A stretch of DNA of 64,000 bases from positions 62,001-126,000 of the forward strand of contig WIXG01000177.1 of assembly GCA_009869945.1 (NCBI GenBank), given 5' to 3'. A program made the translations under genes and the position numbers. The notes under the pieces are model-generated. The model was given only the letters and a program-made list of their open reading frames with translations, was not told the DNA's origin and ran no database searches. This document shows positions 1 through 13,000 of the stretch, piece by piece. How positions within the stretch are numbered: position 1 is the first letter of the stretch; each line of letters opens with the position of its first letter. The stretch comes from Mesaphorura yosii (lineage: Eukaryota > Arthropoda > Collembola > Poduromorpha > Tullbergiidae).

Positions 1-3000
1 TCCTCCTCAACCGCCAAACACGACGGACATCTTTCGGGAGTTGATACAAAGCAAAAAGCAGTCTCTTCTCGCACGCCTCTCCTCCTCGGAAAGCCACGTG
101 AGACTTTTCTTGCATTTCGTCATGCATTCTTTCCAGAATTGTCGAGCATAGATATTCACAGGTAATGTAATTTCCTCCAGCAGTTCGAAGGCCCGGAGGA
201 GTCGTCAACCTCCAACGTGATCCTGAATCCCGGTCTCGGATTGGGAGGCCTCCAGCTCCCGAGCTCAGGCAACAAACCAAAACTAACCAGTCGTCTTTCG
301 CAAATGTCGCTTAGATCGACAGTCTCCGACACGGAGCTCGAGCAGGTGAGTCAGTTAAGGAGGTCACTGCTAATTATCGTTCTTATATTAATTATCGCTC
401 CGTTGTGGCCTGATGCAGGGCTCCGGTCGGGGCAAGAGAAGCCCAAGCGTCTGGTCAAGCAAGTCCGCTTTGGCGGCGGGGCTCCGATATCACGCGGGTT
501 CGCTGATTCCCACGGGCAGTTCACCGACGAGCCCCGAGAACGGTCGGATGTACCTGTTTGAGGGGATGCTGAAGGAAAGGTCGCACTTGTGGGACCAAAT
601 GCAGTTCTGGGAGGACGCCTTCTTGGACGCGGTGGCGCAGGAGCGGGAGTTGGTGGGGATGGACCAGGGCCCGCGGGAAATGATGGACAGGTATCAGTCT
701 CTCAGCGACTCGGAGAAGAAGCGGCTCGAGCACGAGGAGGACCGCCTTCTCGCCACGCAGCTCTACAACCTCGTCTCCTTCATGCTCATGATGGACGTCA
801 ACCGGACGGAACTCCGCCAGAAGGTGCGGAGGCTCCTCGGCAAAAGCCACATGGGCCTCGTCTACAGCCAAGAAATCAACCAGCTCCTCGAGCAAGTCGG
901 CCACCTCGTAAGAGAACGCTATTTGCGTAATTCTGTCGTGCTGCAAACAATTAACTTTCGTGGTGTGAACATTTCAGAGGGGAAATTCCGTCGATCTGAA
1001 ACCAGTCGGCTCGCGGCTCGCTCATCGCCAGACGTTTGCGGTTCACGCTGGCTCTGAGCCAATCGGAGACTTGTTGTTCATGGAGGTCCGGGACGACGGC
1101 CTCGTGCTGAGGAACGTGGCGGGCGCCATTGTCGAAAGGTGAGAGCTGCTACTAAATAATTCTGGGCATGAGCTTTTGTTCCAATTGTTTTTGTGATTGC
1201 AGGTGGTGGTGGGAGCGTCTCGTCAACATGACGTTCAGTCCCAAGACACGTGTTTTGTGCCTGTGGCGGCGGAACGGGGGTCAGACGCAGCTGCACAAGT
1301 ACCATTCACGGAAGTGTCGTCAGCTGTACCAAGCAATAAAGGAGGCGATGGAGCGGGCTGCGGCGCGGGGCTGCACGCCGCCGGTGGGGACGGACCTGGG
1401 CGGGGAGTTTCCGGTGGAGGACATGAAGACGGGGCAGGGCGGACTCCTGCAAGTGTGCATGGAGGGCGTCGGCCTCCTCTTCGCCAACAGCAAGGTACGA
1501 GCGCTCTCTGACTCACCCCACCGTCCTCTTGCCTAAGCCAGGCCATCTAATTGACATTCTCGTCCTCACACATCCTCCGCCGTCTCTCTCGCGCTCTGCC
1601 CGACTCCTTTCGTTAAGGGCACGATTGACGAGTCGAGAGACAGAGGGCGGGTGCACACAAGCCGTAGGCGGAAGACTCGAGCCGGGCACGCCCGAGCCTC
1701 GTCTCGTGCAGGACAGTTTTGTCTCTTCGTCTTTACTCGCTCTTTTCTCTGTCTCTGTTTTCTGTCCATCTTTGTGACTTTTTTGGAAGGATCTCTCAAA
1801 ACTTTCCTAATTTGCATTTGCTCTTTCTTGCTAACGAACGCCATGCGTTCGCCCGTCGACTTCACTTCCACGGCGGGCAGACACCGCCCCGAGCATTCAA
1901 AGCGTTCTCGTCCGATTTCTCTCGTTCAGTGACTCCGTTTCGTTTGTGATTGATTTCTCTTTCCGTTTCTGCATTTCCGCGTTCGTTTCGTATGCGACAA
2001 GTTTCGTATTTCGTGCGTTTTCGTTTCTTGTTTTGTTCCGTTTGGTCCCGCATTTGTTTCGTCTTTGTTCCTTGAGTTTCGTCCTTCTTTCGATGCACAC
2101 TTTCTGATCGCAACCGCAGCTGAACTTTCTCTCAACCCTCGCGGCCGCCGCTGCTGCTTAACTTTCCCTTCGTCGTCCGTTCTCATTGTCATTTGCCAGT
2201 ATGCAATCTTTGCATGACTTTTACTTGCAATTAACCTCCTCATTTCTAAATCTCTCGCGAGCGACGGAGCACTCGGGCCTCCACACCTGACAGTTGAAAG
2301 CTGTTGTCGTTGCCCGCCAACGCGTTTGAGGAGGCAGCCAGCGTGAGGCGGCACTCCCACGTTTCTGTGTTTCTGTCATTTAGTTTAATTGTAACAAGGA
2401 AATGTGGATGCCTGAAATGTGAGGAGTTTCAATTGCGCCTGTGTTGGTGGAGATTAGGAATTTTTGAGATGGTCCTTCTGCATGAAACCTCTGATGGATT
2501 CGCGGAAAGAAAGACGCGTCAGCCCACAAAGCGAAAGTCACAAAACTTATGAGTGCCACGAGCAAAAAAGGCATTGCGCGCCCGTCGAAGGACTTTTGTT
2601 TCTTGATTTCGTTCTTACTTTGTGTTGTGTTTCTTTCTCGACCTGCCACTCACGCGGCTGTTCCGTGCGTCGGTCTCAATTTTGGTTGTCTGATGGAATG
2701 ATCCCGATCGATGGCTCGCGAAACAGGATTTCGAGGTATTCAACCTCCTCTTTTCTAGCTCTAGTGCGCAGACTCAAGTCGAGGAACCCTCCGCCCACGC
2801 CTTTCGCGAACACGTAGCGTTTAGCTTAGCAGTAGCGAATAGCGAATTCGCACACATTTCGCCAGTCCGCTCCCGCGTGGTGTCGCTGCTCTCAAAACTC
2901 GGTGTCTCCACCCACGCCACGTAGACTCGTAGACTTCCTGTTTGGGTTGCGCAGTTTCTCTTTCGTTTCTTATCAGTGCAGGCCGGGAATGGTCACGTTT

Positions 3001-4882
3001 TCTCTTTCGTTTCGTCCTTCGTGGCTGGCTCTTCCGTCGTCGTCGTAGTCGTAGTGGCCGTGCGCCGCCGTAGTGGTCGATGGCCAGCTTCGTTCTCTGA
3101 CTGTTTGTAGATTGCAGTAGACACTTTACTTTGTTTGTCGTCTTTCTGTGTCCCGGCCCCATCCAACAGCCAATAATCACATCCACAGCAAACGCTTTTC
3201 TGTACCGGCAGAGCAGAGCGCAGGCAAAGAAGCAGCAAACCCACAGCAACTCAGTTGTAGCGTTTAGCGTAGTTGTAGTCTTATGATTTCGGCCCGCCCA
3301 ACTCGTCCTCTTTCTGTTCTGTAATCAAAAGCAAACGCCAGACTGACATCTGACAAACGTTGACATCAGAAACTTCATGCTGATGGCCATCTCGATAACT
3401 GTCAGCCCAGCACAGGGAATGGTTTTTAGTTGAGTAGAAAAGTAGAGCGTAGACAACCACTTTAGTCGACCGTCTCCTCAATATCTCAGCTTTCTCTCAA
3501 ATGCTGGGATTTCAGGGACCCGGGAACCTCGCCTCTATTTTCAGACGTTCATTTTCGCTTATTGCTTCACTCTCAGTCTGGCAGCATGCACGCACGCACG
3601 CTTCGCTTTCCGCTTCGCACGTAAACTTGACTATTGACTTCTCTCAATTTGCAAATTAGCTGCCTGCATGGCTTCCGGCTTCGAACGTCGCATGTCTCCA
3701 CTCGAATTTTACGCTTCTCTTTACGAAGTTTGTGTTCCGGCTTCTTCGAAACGCCTTCGCTTCGGCTTCGACCCGAAATTTTACGCTTCGGCGCAGGCAG
3801 CGAGAAGCCCGCGCCAAGCACACCTGCAATTAAAAACCAAGCAAGTGCGATTCAACCCCAGAAATTGTAGCCTTGCTAATTCCTTGCTACTCTCTTCATA
3901 AATTATCATAAGCGTATGAAGCCAGCTAAGAATTTCACTCGAGACTTGCGTCTGGTCGAACTGAGCAGTGTAGTGAAGGAAGTCTTTCTAATGAATATCT
4001 TCTCCGTCTCCATTTCCAGTTTTTTGTTCGCCTTGATCACATCCGAAAGTGCTTCACGCAGAAGGGAGGAATCTTCGTGCTCGAAGAATACAGTAAAGGA
4101 AAATCAAAACTACTGCCTTGCGTTGAATGTCGACTAATTCTCTGTCTTTTCTCTGTCGTCGCAGATCCCAAAACTCGGAAGGTCCTTCAGCGAAAGTACA
4201 AATCGTCAATGGTAAGCCAAGCGCCTGCGCGGTCCCAACGCCCAAAAGAAAAAGGATTTGGATGCAATTTCTTTCTTCTGTTACGCTATATTATTTTAAT
4301 TTTATTTTGCATTCCGTATTTTGTTCCCTGCCGTGCTTTGTTCCAGGCCGAAGAAATTGTGCTCCGACTTCACCGACTGTTTTCCGTTTACGTGACCTTC
4401 AGTATGGATGTAAGGGGTGGCGGAGGAGTCTGCAGCCTTTGCGTCGAGTCAGACCCCTCCTGATTTTCTTTGCCGCCGAACCGGTTCACTTACGTTGACG
4501 TTTATTTCGCTTGGTGTTTTAATTTCCGTTTCGTTTCTCGTGCACGCAGGTACAATTTCGAGCTTCTTCCCTCCGTACCCGTGTTCGTTTCCGCTGTTTG
4601 TCTTTCCGTGCGCTGAGGCCGCCGCGCCTCGTCAACCGTCGAATTCTGAATGCATTTAAATTTTGTGCGCAGGCCGAGAATATTTGCTACTCGGTGCTGT
4701 GCGTCTTTTCCTACGTGGCGGCGGGCTACGAGCAGTCGGCCAGCAGACGCGTGTCCTCGGCGCCTCCGCTCCACGTGCCACCGCCTCCGGCAGTGCCAGC
4801 ACCGGCAACCACGTCGACGTCGATCCCGCCTGCAGCGCCGTCGACAGGCTCAGCGGTTCCCAGTGACAATAAGAAATCCTAA
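1..4882 (+). CDS. MADD: MADD / Rab3-GEP, C-terminal part (5' end outside window)
   Basis: MADD is a DENN-domain guanine-nucleotide exchange factor for Rab3/Rab27 that also binds death-domain receptors; it acts on synaptic and secretory vesicles. The window has the last eight coding exons: 2-97, 181-345, 419-907, 978-1138, 1203-1494, 4020-4092, 4165-4211 and 4673-4882. All have GT-AG borders and agreeing phases, giving about 510 C-terminal residues. Family-specific blocks are visible: [16 protein letters not shown], the run ending [39 protein letters not shown]...[20 protein letters not shown], and the terminal [16 protein letters not shown]. The DENN domain lies upstream of the window. After the conserved end the protein runs into a lineage-specific Pro/Ala/Ser tail before TAA at 4880. 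One intron is large (1495-4019) and T/C-rich; the others are 64-461 nt. Identification is from recalled vertebrate and insect MADD and is firm. Confidence 0.95.
4347..4463 (+). other. possible alternative last exon of MADD
   Basis: Inside the 461-nt last intron of MADD, a pyrimidine-rich acceptor (ttgttccag) is followed by a frame that is phase-compatible with the exon ending at 4211. It stays open for 38 codons to TGA. Its start reads [16 protein letters not shown], which echoes the true last exon ([15 protein letters not shown]) at A-E-x-I and at F-S...Y-V. It could be a diverged duplicate exon or a chance match. No splice donor is needed if it is terminal. Confidence 0.25.
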
Positions 4883-5215
4883 GCGACGAGCGATCTGCTG
4901 TAGTTCAGTTGCTCACAACACAACGTATTAAAGTATCAAGGAAGGCGTCGAGCAGACGAGCGAGCGAGCTATTTTGTTCCTTCAATGCACCTGATTCTCA
5001 TATCGTGAATTTGTACCCCAAAATGCATGGCGACAGAAGAAATGGGGCGCTAATTGTGATTAGTGACCTAACCTTTCAGCCGCTGTCGCGCAGTTACCTC
5101 ATTCGTTGTTGAATTTGTTGTACGTAGCATAGCATAAATTAGAGATGTGGAAATATAAAATGAAACCCTATCAAGCTATTAAAAAATATCAAATGCGCGA
5201 ATTGATGAATTTATG

Positions 5216-5221
5216 AATAAA
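5216..5221 (+). terminator. poly(A) signal for MADD
   Basis: This is a canonical AATAAA, 334 nt after the MADD stop, and the first good signal downstream on that strand. The stretch between is AT-rich and shows no second gene. Confidence 0.55.
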
Positions 5222-7610
5222 ACCTATCCCACAACAACTCCACCGCAGCAGCAGAAGAAATGCATCTGAATTTTTTATTGGCACATAACAACCTAGAAAC
5301 TACAAATGGGGATTTATTCTGACGAAGAAGTCTAATTGTTAGTGGATAATTGCCAAGTGCTATTCTAAATTCTAATTTGTAGTGGCAACTATTTACAGTG
5401 ACACGAAAGTATTGAGCAATTTTGCAAAATGCAGATTCAAATCAGAACCACGAGACGACGCAACTTACGACGAAGCATGTAATTCTTAAACTCCAAGCTA
5501 AAGTTTATGTGTAAACGTAAACTATAAATATTTGCATGTACATAAAATATGAGATTTGACATTTGAGGCGAAGAGTCGCTTTATTTTTCGAGTTGAAAAA
5601 TAATTACCCGTAACTCTTTTCAGTGGATTGAACTAAAGTTTAGTTTTTTTACCCGTAGTAGTTTTTTACCCGCAGTCGGCAGAGCAGAGCAGTGCAGAAC
5701 AGAGCAGCGCTGCATTAATAAATATTTTAAATATACATAGACTAATAAATTTTGTAGAGGTATTTGTATTTTGTAGTTGGTACGTCGACAAACTGCAGAC
5801 ATTTTATGCACAAGACAATGCATTCACAAAAATATTCTCATGCCTATTTATTATGTATTATGAAATATAGATTCTTGGTCCAGGAGAAACTCGGTGGGCA
5901 TATTCAGTCCTTGGAAATTGCAAGTCGTAAAGTCGTAACGCACTTTTCAGTCTTCACGTGTTAATTTTAGAAATGTCAAGAATGCCTTGCCTTAATCTAA
6001 GCTTAAGCTATTATAATTCAATATTTTTTACGTACAGTATAAATTTGAATTTGGACAGGAGGCCTGTGAGTTCGGTGAAGCTTGATGGAGCAATCAGCAA
6101 AGAGGCTGGTTTCTAATTTTTACAAGAACGGCAGAGACAAAAGGACAAAAAGTGTCTCAAAGAATGACTCGCTTTTCACGTCACCGACTCAAAGTCAGCC
6201 TTTTACAATTGAGTGATTTTTCGGGCTTTGAGGGGTTTGACATGTTTACAAATCCGACATGTCAATAAAAGCGGCCAAAGTCAAGTCACCGGTTTGTGTC
6301 TGCCCGACTCCGACTTATGCAAATGCCCATTAATTTTCTATCAATAAATTCTAAACTCCACACTCTAGCTTGTAGCTTTTTCATTTTGCCTTTCGCGTTT
6401 CGTGAGGAATTACGAATTATGAAGTTGATTCAACTCAATTCACCGAGATTCAGTTTTTTCAGAGTGTCACTCGACAAAGGTACGCTTCCTCGTTATAATT
6501 CGAGTATTTTTTTAGCATTGACATTAGCATGACAATATGAAACCGGGTTCAGAGTTTATTATTTCTATTCCTAGTATTTCTTATTGTTAACTGTATTCAC
6601 CGGTCCTCGTCTCACGTCTCATGTTGATAATCTCAGGTCTTTTGTCTGTTGTGACACCGACACCGGTTTCTTTTCTCACCTTCCTTTGCTACTACGCTAC
6701 GAATTTCATCTACGCACTATTTTGTACATGCGCGCTGCAACAGAGAAACTAGAAAATTGCTTGAGTTACCCGTAAATCGTAATTTTACGCAATTTTACGT
6801 AATTCTCGCTCCATCAACATAAAAGTTCATCACAAAATCATGCAAATGCAAGACTACGACCATTTTCTGTGTGTGCACCCAAATTTGTAGAGAACAATAA
6901 CGATTTTGGAATACCCGTATAACCAAATCAAGTCTGGCAGCTCGCTCAAAATCTAATTTCCATAACATTTTCTTACTAGGTATGCAAAATGTAGACTAAA
7001 AACTTTGTACATGCTCGAAAAAATTCGATACCCGTATTCATTTCTTGTTTGCTTCATTCGCGTAGGAACTTTGTGTTTGCTTCAACCGCGTAGGAACTTG
7101 AGTTTCATTGTTGCAGTGATTCAGTATTTGCATTTGCATTTGAGTAATTTGTAATTTATAAGGTACAACATTCAACTTAACTCTAGAATAGATCTCTGCA
7201 GATAAATACTCTCAAACCCGTACTCGTCGTTTTCGTCATCACACTCGCTTGCTTTCTGAACTCAAAGCAATACATCTTTAAATACTCACTCATCACAATC
7301 ACGTACATAAGCAGCTAAGGTTAAGAATTGAAGAATTGGAAAGGAAAGAATCTATCGAATGACTTGCAGGAATGCTGACCGGTTTGGAATCTCTTGACAC
7401 TGGGATCGAGATAATATCACCAAAAGTAGTCAAAATTAGTCGCATGATTAGTTTCAGCCACCGCCGGCCGACAGGAGTCGTCTGCTGGCGTTGCGTTAAT
7501 TTGCAGTGTGTGCCTGTGTAAGTTTCGAGCTGTGGAATGCGTCATTGCGTATGCTGGAATACTCTACAGTACCCGTAAACAGCCTCCGTTATCTCTCCAC
7601 ATGCCAACGC
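5222..7610. other. intergenic, MADD to Krüppel
   Basis: About 2.4 kb, AT-rich, with only short open frames. Both flanking genes end here (convergent), so it holds two 3' regions. A minus-strand AATAAA (TTTATT near 6555) could serve Krüppel, but it is about 1 kb from the stop. I see no RNA gene or repeat array. Confidence 0.5.
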
Positions 7611-10091
7611 CTACTTGTCTCCGTGGAATTGCGTGTGCGGTGTGAACCGCCAATCCAACTTCTCCTCGACGCCCTTGTCGAGCAGGTTGTGGTGGTGGTC
7701 GCCGCCGTGGCTGCTACAGCTCGTCGGCGGTGTCATGCCGCTTAGGTGGTGCTCCTCGTCCCCGCTGCTGCTGCTCCCGCTCGTAAACTCGGGCGGTTCC
7801 TCCTCCGAGTTGCAGTGCGCAAAAATCGAGTCCTCCTGCGCAGAGCCGCCGCTCGTCGGCGGACTCGGCGACGAGAGCGAAGTGCCGCTGCTCCCGGTGG
7901 AGTGGCTCCCCGTGAAGTGGCGCTGATGCACGGGACCCTGCGTCCCTGGAATCACGACTTGCTTGCTGAACTTGGCGGCGATGCTGCTGCTGTTGGCGAA
8001 CGAGAGATCCTGCGGCTGCGTCTGCTCCTCCGGCAGGTCGAGACTCGCCATGATTGCGTCGGAAGGCATCGGCAACACCTTTCGCCCCGGCAGGGAGACC
8101 GAAATCGGGCTCAGCGACGACTGCGACTGGGACAGGCCCTCCGGCCTAATGATACGCCGTGTTTCGCGGGATTTCCTCTCGCGCTTCGTGCCACCGTTCA
8201 GGCGCGTTCCGCCGTGACTGCTGCTGAGACTGCCGCTGCTGCTGCTCCCGCTGCCTCCGCTGTGGATGGCAGGGGCGACGGGCGAGGAGGAGAGCGGCGG
8301 TGAGAGCGCGGCGGGGCCGATGTAGGCGCCGCCGCTGCAGAGGGTGGTCTCTCCCTTGCCCAGTCCGGGGCTTATCTTGGCGATGTACGGAGGCGAGATG
8401 GCGCTGCTTCCGTTGCCGTGTCCGTTGTTGCACTTGTGGTGGATTAGGTGATGGCGCCGCCTAAACTTGCCGCCGCACTCACCGCAATTGTACGGCTTCT
8501 CGCCCTTGTGGATGAGGTTGTGAGCCTTCAGCTGGTTGGAGTCGGAGAACTTCGAGGCGCAGATTTCGCAGGCGTATGGGCGCTCGCCGGTGTGGACGCG
8601 GAGGTGGCGGCGGAGGTTGGCGACCTGCACAAACTGTCGGTCGCAGTGGGAGCACTGGTACGGCTTCTCGCCCGTGTGCAGCCGCATGTGCGTCTTCAGA
8701 TGGTGGTCCCGCGTGAACTTCTTGCTGCAAATGTTGCACTCGAACGGCTTCTCGCCCGTGTGCGTCCGCTCGTGGTTCTGTAACACATGCTTGTAGCCGA
8801 AGGTCCGCTTGCAGATGGGGCAGCTGAACACTTTGTCACGACCGTTGTTGTTGTTGTTGTTGTTGAGGCCTCCATGGAGCTGATTGGGCGAACTGCTCAG
8901 TGTCGTTACTTTGGCTTTGGCGCTGTCGACGCTCTCCGGCGCCTTGTCCTTCTTCGGAGTCGACGTGGCCGGAGTCGTCGTGTTCTTCCGCTTCTTGGCC
9001 TTCCCGCTCTCCGGCAGCAGGGTAGTTGGCGCCACGTCACGTCTCTCGTCGCCCAGCGGAGTGTTGCTGAGAAAGTCCGCCGACACGCACACGTCGTGGA
9101 AGAGCGGGTGATTGTAGCTCGGAGTCGGAGTCGTGGTGATGATGGCTCCGTTGCCGGCAGCAGGTCCGTTCGCCTTGTTTCTCTTATTCTTGGCCGCCAC
9201 CATCGCACTGGTTGTCGAGTCGGCCATCGCGGCCGCATCGCGCTTCTGTCTCGCCTGTCTATCGCTCTGGTCGGTTTTCTCGATGCTGTTGCCACCGCCG
9301 TTGACATTCTTGGCAGCCCTGCTCGAGTGCTTGCGTGGAGTCTTAGCAGCTGCCCGCTGTTTGCTGTTGCCGTGGCCGTTGGCGACGACGCCCGAGTGTG
9401 TGTTCGTCGTTGTTGTGATAGTGGGCGTGTGGCCGAGCGCCGTGGAGAGCGGGAGGAGGTGAACGTCGACGGTTGAGAGGCCGTCGAGCCCGACGTCCGA
9501 GTCAGTTTCCATGAAGCCGCGCATGAGTCTGGAGAGAATGCTCTCGTACTGCGACTGCTGCTGCTGTTGGGCGCCCTGCAGGAGGTTCAGATTCGACTCG
9601 GTCAAGGCGAGGCCGTTGAGGGCGTTGAGGTCGTGGTGGCTCATGAGGACCTGCTGCGGGAGCTGAATGGTGGAGGGCGGTGGCTGGCTAGAGACTTGAA
9701 TGTTGGTCTGCGGCGTGTGTGTGTGCGCGTAGAGCTGCTGCGGCATTTGGATGGTCAGCGGAATTTGGTAGCGGCCGTCTGCGTGTGTGGCCGTGGCCGT
9801 GGCTGTTGCTGCTGCGATCTGCTGGATGGAGGCGAGGAGGTGGGCGGAGAAGAGCGAGCGCGGGTCGGCGCCGCCGCCACCGCCGCCACCTCCGAGTCCG
9901 AGGAGTCCCGACGTGTTGAGGATGTGGAAACTGTTGAGGACGGGCACCGTCGCCGACGGCGTGGACGAGACGAGGTGGAGTTGGCTCCGTTCGTGGTCGA
10001 CGATGATGTGCTTCTCCGACGCGTGAAGCACCTGCGCCGGCGACGAGGCGATAGCTGCACCCTCTCCCTCACGCTTGGCCCGCATCTTCAT
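7611..10091 (-). CDS. Kr: Krüppel zinc-finger transcription factor
   Basis: Single open frame of 826 codons from ATG at 10091. Krüppel is a nuclear DNA-binding repressor, a gap gene in insect segmentation with later neural roles. Five C2H2-type fingers occupy about residues 424-554: [68 protein letters not shown] and a last finger [19 protein letters not shown] ending in Cys rather than His. Linkers are TGEKPF/Y and TGERPY. Order, finger residues and the unusual fifth finger match Drosophila Kr nearly residue for residue. A PQDLS motif near residue 693 fits the CtBP-binding consensus PxDLS used by Kr for repression. The flanks are long low-complexity stretches: Gly around 67-74, Gln near 175, six or more Asn just before finger 1, then Ser/Gly. 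Basic clusters KAKKRK (~364) and KRERK (~636) are likely nuclear signals. Drosophila Kr is about 500 aa, so this form is long. No intron is seen. Confidence 0.95.
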   Translation of the reverse strand: MKMRAKREGEGAAIASSPAQVLHASEKHIIVDHERSQLHLVSSTPSATVPVLNSFHILNTSGLLGLGGGGGGGGADPRSLFSAHLLASIQQIAAATATATATHADGRYQIPLTIQMPQQLYAHTHTPQTNIQVSSQPPPSTIQLPQQVLMSHHDLNALNGLALTESNLNLLQGAQQQQQSQYESILSRLMRGFMETDSDVGLDGLSTVDVHLLPLSTALGHTPTITTTTNTHSGVVANGHGNSKQRAAAKTPRKHSSRAAKNVNGGGNSIEKTDQSDRQARQKRDAAAMADSTTSAMVAAKNKRNKANGPAAGNGAIITTTPTPSYNHPLFHDVCVSADFLSNTPLGDERRDVAPTTLLPESGKAKKRKNTTTPATSTPKKDKAPESVDSAKAKVTTLSSSPNQLHGGLNNNNNNNGRDKVFSCPICKRTFGYKHVLQNHERTHTGEKPFECNICSKKFTRDHHLKTHMRLHTGEKPYQCSHCDRQFVQVANLRRHLRVHTGERPYACEICASKFSDSNQLKAHNLIHKGEKPYNCGECGGKFRRRHHLIHHKCNNGHGNGSSAISPPYIAKISPGLGKGETTLCSGGAYIGPAALSPPLSSSPVAPAIHSGGSGSSSSGSLSSSHGGTRLNGGTKRERKSRETRRIIRPEGLSQSQSSLSPISVSLPGRKVLPMPSDAIMASLDLPEEQTQPQDLSFANSSSIAAKFSKQVVIPGTQGPVHQRHFTGSHSTGSSGTSLSSPSPPTSGGSAQEDSIFAHCNSEEEPPEFTSGSSSSGDEEHHLSGMTPPTSCSSHGGDHHHNLLDKGVEEKLDWRFTPHTQFHGDK

Positions 10092-13000
10092 CCCTCGAGC
10101 ACGATTGCACGATGCACTCGGTCCGGATCCGCTTCGCCTTGCCCTGTCCTGCCCGAATTCCCGTATGCTTTACCCGTATTCGTCTACGTAAGTGTGTAGC
10201 ACCAAGCGATAGTAGGAACTTGCGTAATTCTGAGTTTTCTGAGAATCAGCGGCACACCTTCAACGAAACAGAAAAGCACGGCAAATTATTTATTATTCGG
10301 ACCAACTGCTGCTGCTGCATTTGAGCAATTTGAGGTAAACCCGATCCTCATTCAAGGTTCCGGGACCGGTAAACAGCGAGCATGAGATATAAGAATAAGA
10401 CTCCGAATTGAGTTTCGATTTTTGAAGAAGGAAGGATGAGACTGCAGATTTGGAATGAGATTTCTTTTGTTGCACTGCTCACAGGTAGGAACGTCGAGTG
10501 CTTCGAAAGGTCTCAACCCGGGATGATTTTCGAAGAAATAAAAGCCCTGAATGGGGTTACGTTCGAGGAAGCAGAAAAATTAAAAACATGAGTCTACCAT
10601 AAACAGAATGCGACCGAGTTTCTTCGTTTCTTGGAGGGACGAGTAATGAAGAATTTCAAAAGGTCGCTTGCATAAAATCGCATCCTTTTGCTGCCCGATT
10701 CTGCGCCCATTCGACAACCCAGCCATTATCTTCTATTCACAAACGAGAGCAGAGCGATGCTGGCTGGGAAACGGATGAAGAGCGGAGATGAAGAAGAAGA
10801 AAGGGAAAAAGGTTGTTGCGTGGACTCAAACAACAGCAAGCAGAAAAAATTTCCATCGAGCCTGACCGTTTTGCCTGTCAATCGCAGCCGGATTCTTTGC
10901 TTTTGAGTTAACCTCTTCTTCCCCATTTTCATTTAATCCCAATGCGTAATGTGCCGAAGCATTTACAAGGATTTCCTTCAGCCTTGCCTCTCAACTCGTT
11001 ACATAGCTCGGCCTCGGCCATGACATTCAACGGCCTACAAAACACATCGGCCACCGTGCAAGACCAAGAAGAAATGCAGGGCAAAGCAACAAGAAGTAGA
11101 ATGTTATCGAATGGAATAAATGAATTAATTACCGGTATCATTTGCGGATCAAATCTGACCTACCAACCGAATTCAGATTCAGTGCATCGTCCTGGAGTCT
11201 AAATTCTTTGTGCATGCATTCCACGCCCTGACGCGACGCGACGCGACGCTGCTCGAAGTTGCCTGCCACCACGAGCACGAGAACGACCTTCCACTTTTTC
11301 TACGCTACGCACAGAGACGAGATTCGGAACTTTCTAAACTTTCTAAACGCACTTCGCGTCGGCTGCACTCACGCGAGATCACGCAAACTGACAAACTGAC
11401 AATGGACACGGATGACTGAAGTTTGGAATGATTCGAAGGAGCGGAGTGGATAAGGAAAGATAAGGAAATCACTTGCACTAGTACTGCCGCTGCTGCTGAA
11501 TGCTTTTGTTGTCGAGACACAGAATCATCGTCGAGTTATCTGAGGCAGAAAGAAAGAGTGAAACTGATCAATTTCGAGCTGGAGTTGATGATGTCATGTC
11601 GCTTCTGCTGGCCTGCCGTCGTTCTCTGAATTCCTCTGGGCAAATATTGATTCTTGCTATCAACACTCACGAGCTCACGAGCGGTGACCCAACTCGGTTT
11701 GGGTTGAGGTTGGCTTGGCTTGGCTTGACTGATAAGGCGCAAGACGAAGATGACGACAGATCGGCTTGATTCTCGAAATGCCACGAAATACCATGAAATG
11801 CGTGGAGATAGGAAATGCGGATAAGAAACTGGAAACGGATGGAGAAGGAATCTGGAAGGAGGTGAGAGGTGAATGCAGTGCGTGCAGAGTCGCTGCGATG
11901 TCAACGGGAGTGGAGTTGGAAGCAGAATGGCTCGGGCATGAAATATTCGCCTCACACTCGACAGAGAATTTTTCATCTTGCTCACGCACTACGCGCGTAC
12001 GTACATGCTATGCACTTTTCTCTGATCTCTCCCTTAAAACAGTCCAACTCTCTCTTTCGTGTTCTCCATCGCTTTTTTCTCGGATTTTCTCCCCTTCTGC
12101 CTGCCTGCCCTGCCTCACCACCACTTTACCGTTTACCTCTCCTTTCTGCCTCGTTTTCGGTAAAAATGTAGACGAGAATTTAGCAGAGATGCGGAATCGA
12201 CGCAACAACAAAAACCCTTCGTTCCTCATCCGAACCAACAACATTTCCACCAAAACCCTCTCGCAAAGATGTTTTAACCCCTGTCACGGCCAAAGCCAAA
12301 ACTTAACCGTTGCTTCGAAAAACAGGCAGACACAGGGTGCATAGAAATTCTTCCCCAGCTTCAAATAAGAGCAGAAATTTCGCCAATTCGAGGAAACAAT
12401 TTCACGAGTATGAAATAAATCCATGACGAGTACGAATTCCGGTCAAATTTTGCCGTGAACCGAGCAGAATTTTGCAGCCCTATTCATTCATTCAGAGAGC
12501 CTCTCAGTTTCTTGGCTGTCACCCTGCAGCAGAAATCCTTCAAGTTTCCGCACGTTCCATGCACAGCTTCCTCATTTCGTTTACCCCAAAGCAGCGAGTG
12601 TGTGCTGGAAGAGTGAAATTCTGATGTATGAGACCGCGAGCAAGTAGCAAGTTGCTGCTACCGACCGGAGATGCGTTCATTGCGTTGCGTTGGTTTCGTA
12701 TAAAATAATAAAAGCAGCAACCCCAAAACGCGCAATCCCTTCTTCATCTTGCCCTTCTTCGTCTTGTGATTACTCACACAATACGTAATGCACAATAAGC
12801 AGCAAGCATCGCGTGGAATGCCCGCTGGAGTTGGACCACTTCAATTTAGCGAGAGCAAAAATAAAAGAATTCCCTTTCTCTTCCCCGCATGCATGCATCA
12901 TCCGTCCGTCCATCTTCAGCACACAACTCAAATCCGGCAAATGGACAAATTCCTCTCTGCCCTGACGCAACGAACAACGTGCAGCGTGCAGGACACTGAA

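Noticed and set aside
521-946. 141-codon minus frame opposite MADD
   Set aside because: Antisense shadow of a conserved MADD exon that has correct splice borders.
8787-9476. 229-codon plus-strand frame opposite Krüppel
   Set aside because: Shadow of the strongly biased Krüppel codons on the other strand.
11536-12344. Long overlapping frames on both strands (149 and 192 codons)
   Set aside because: Both strands are open over the same bases; there is no domain, splice signal or codon pattern, so these look like chance frames.
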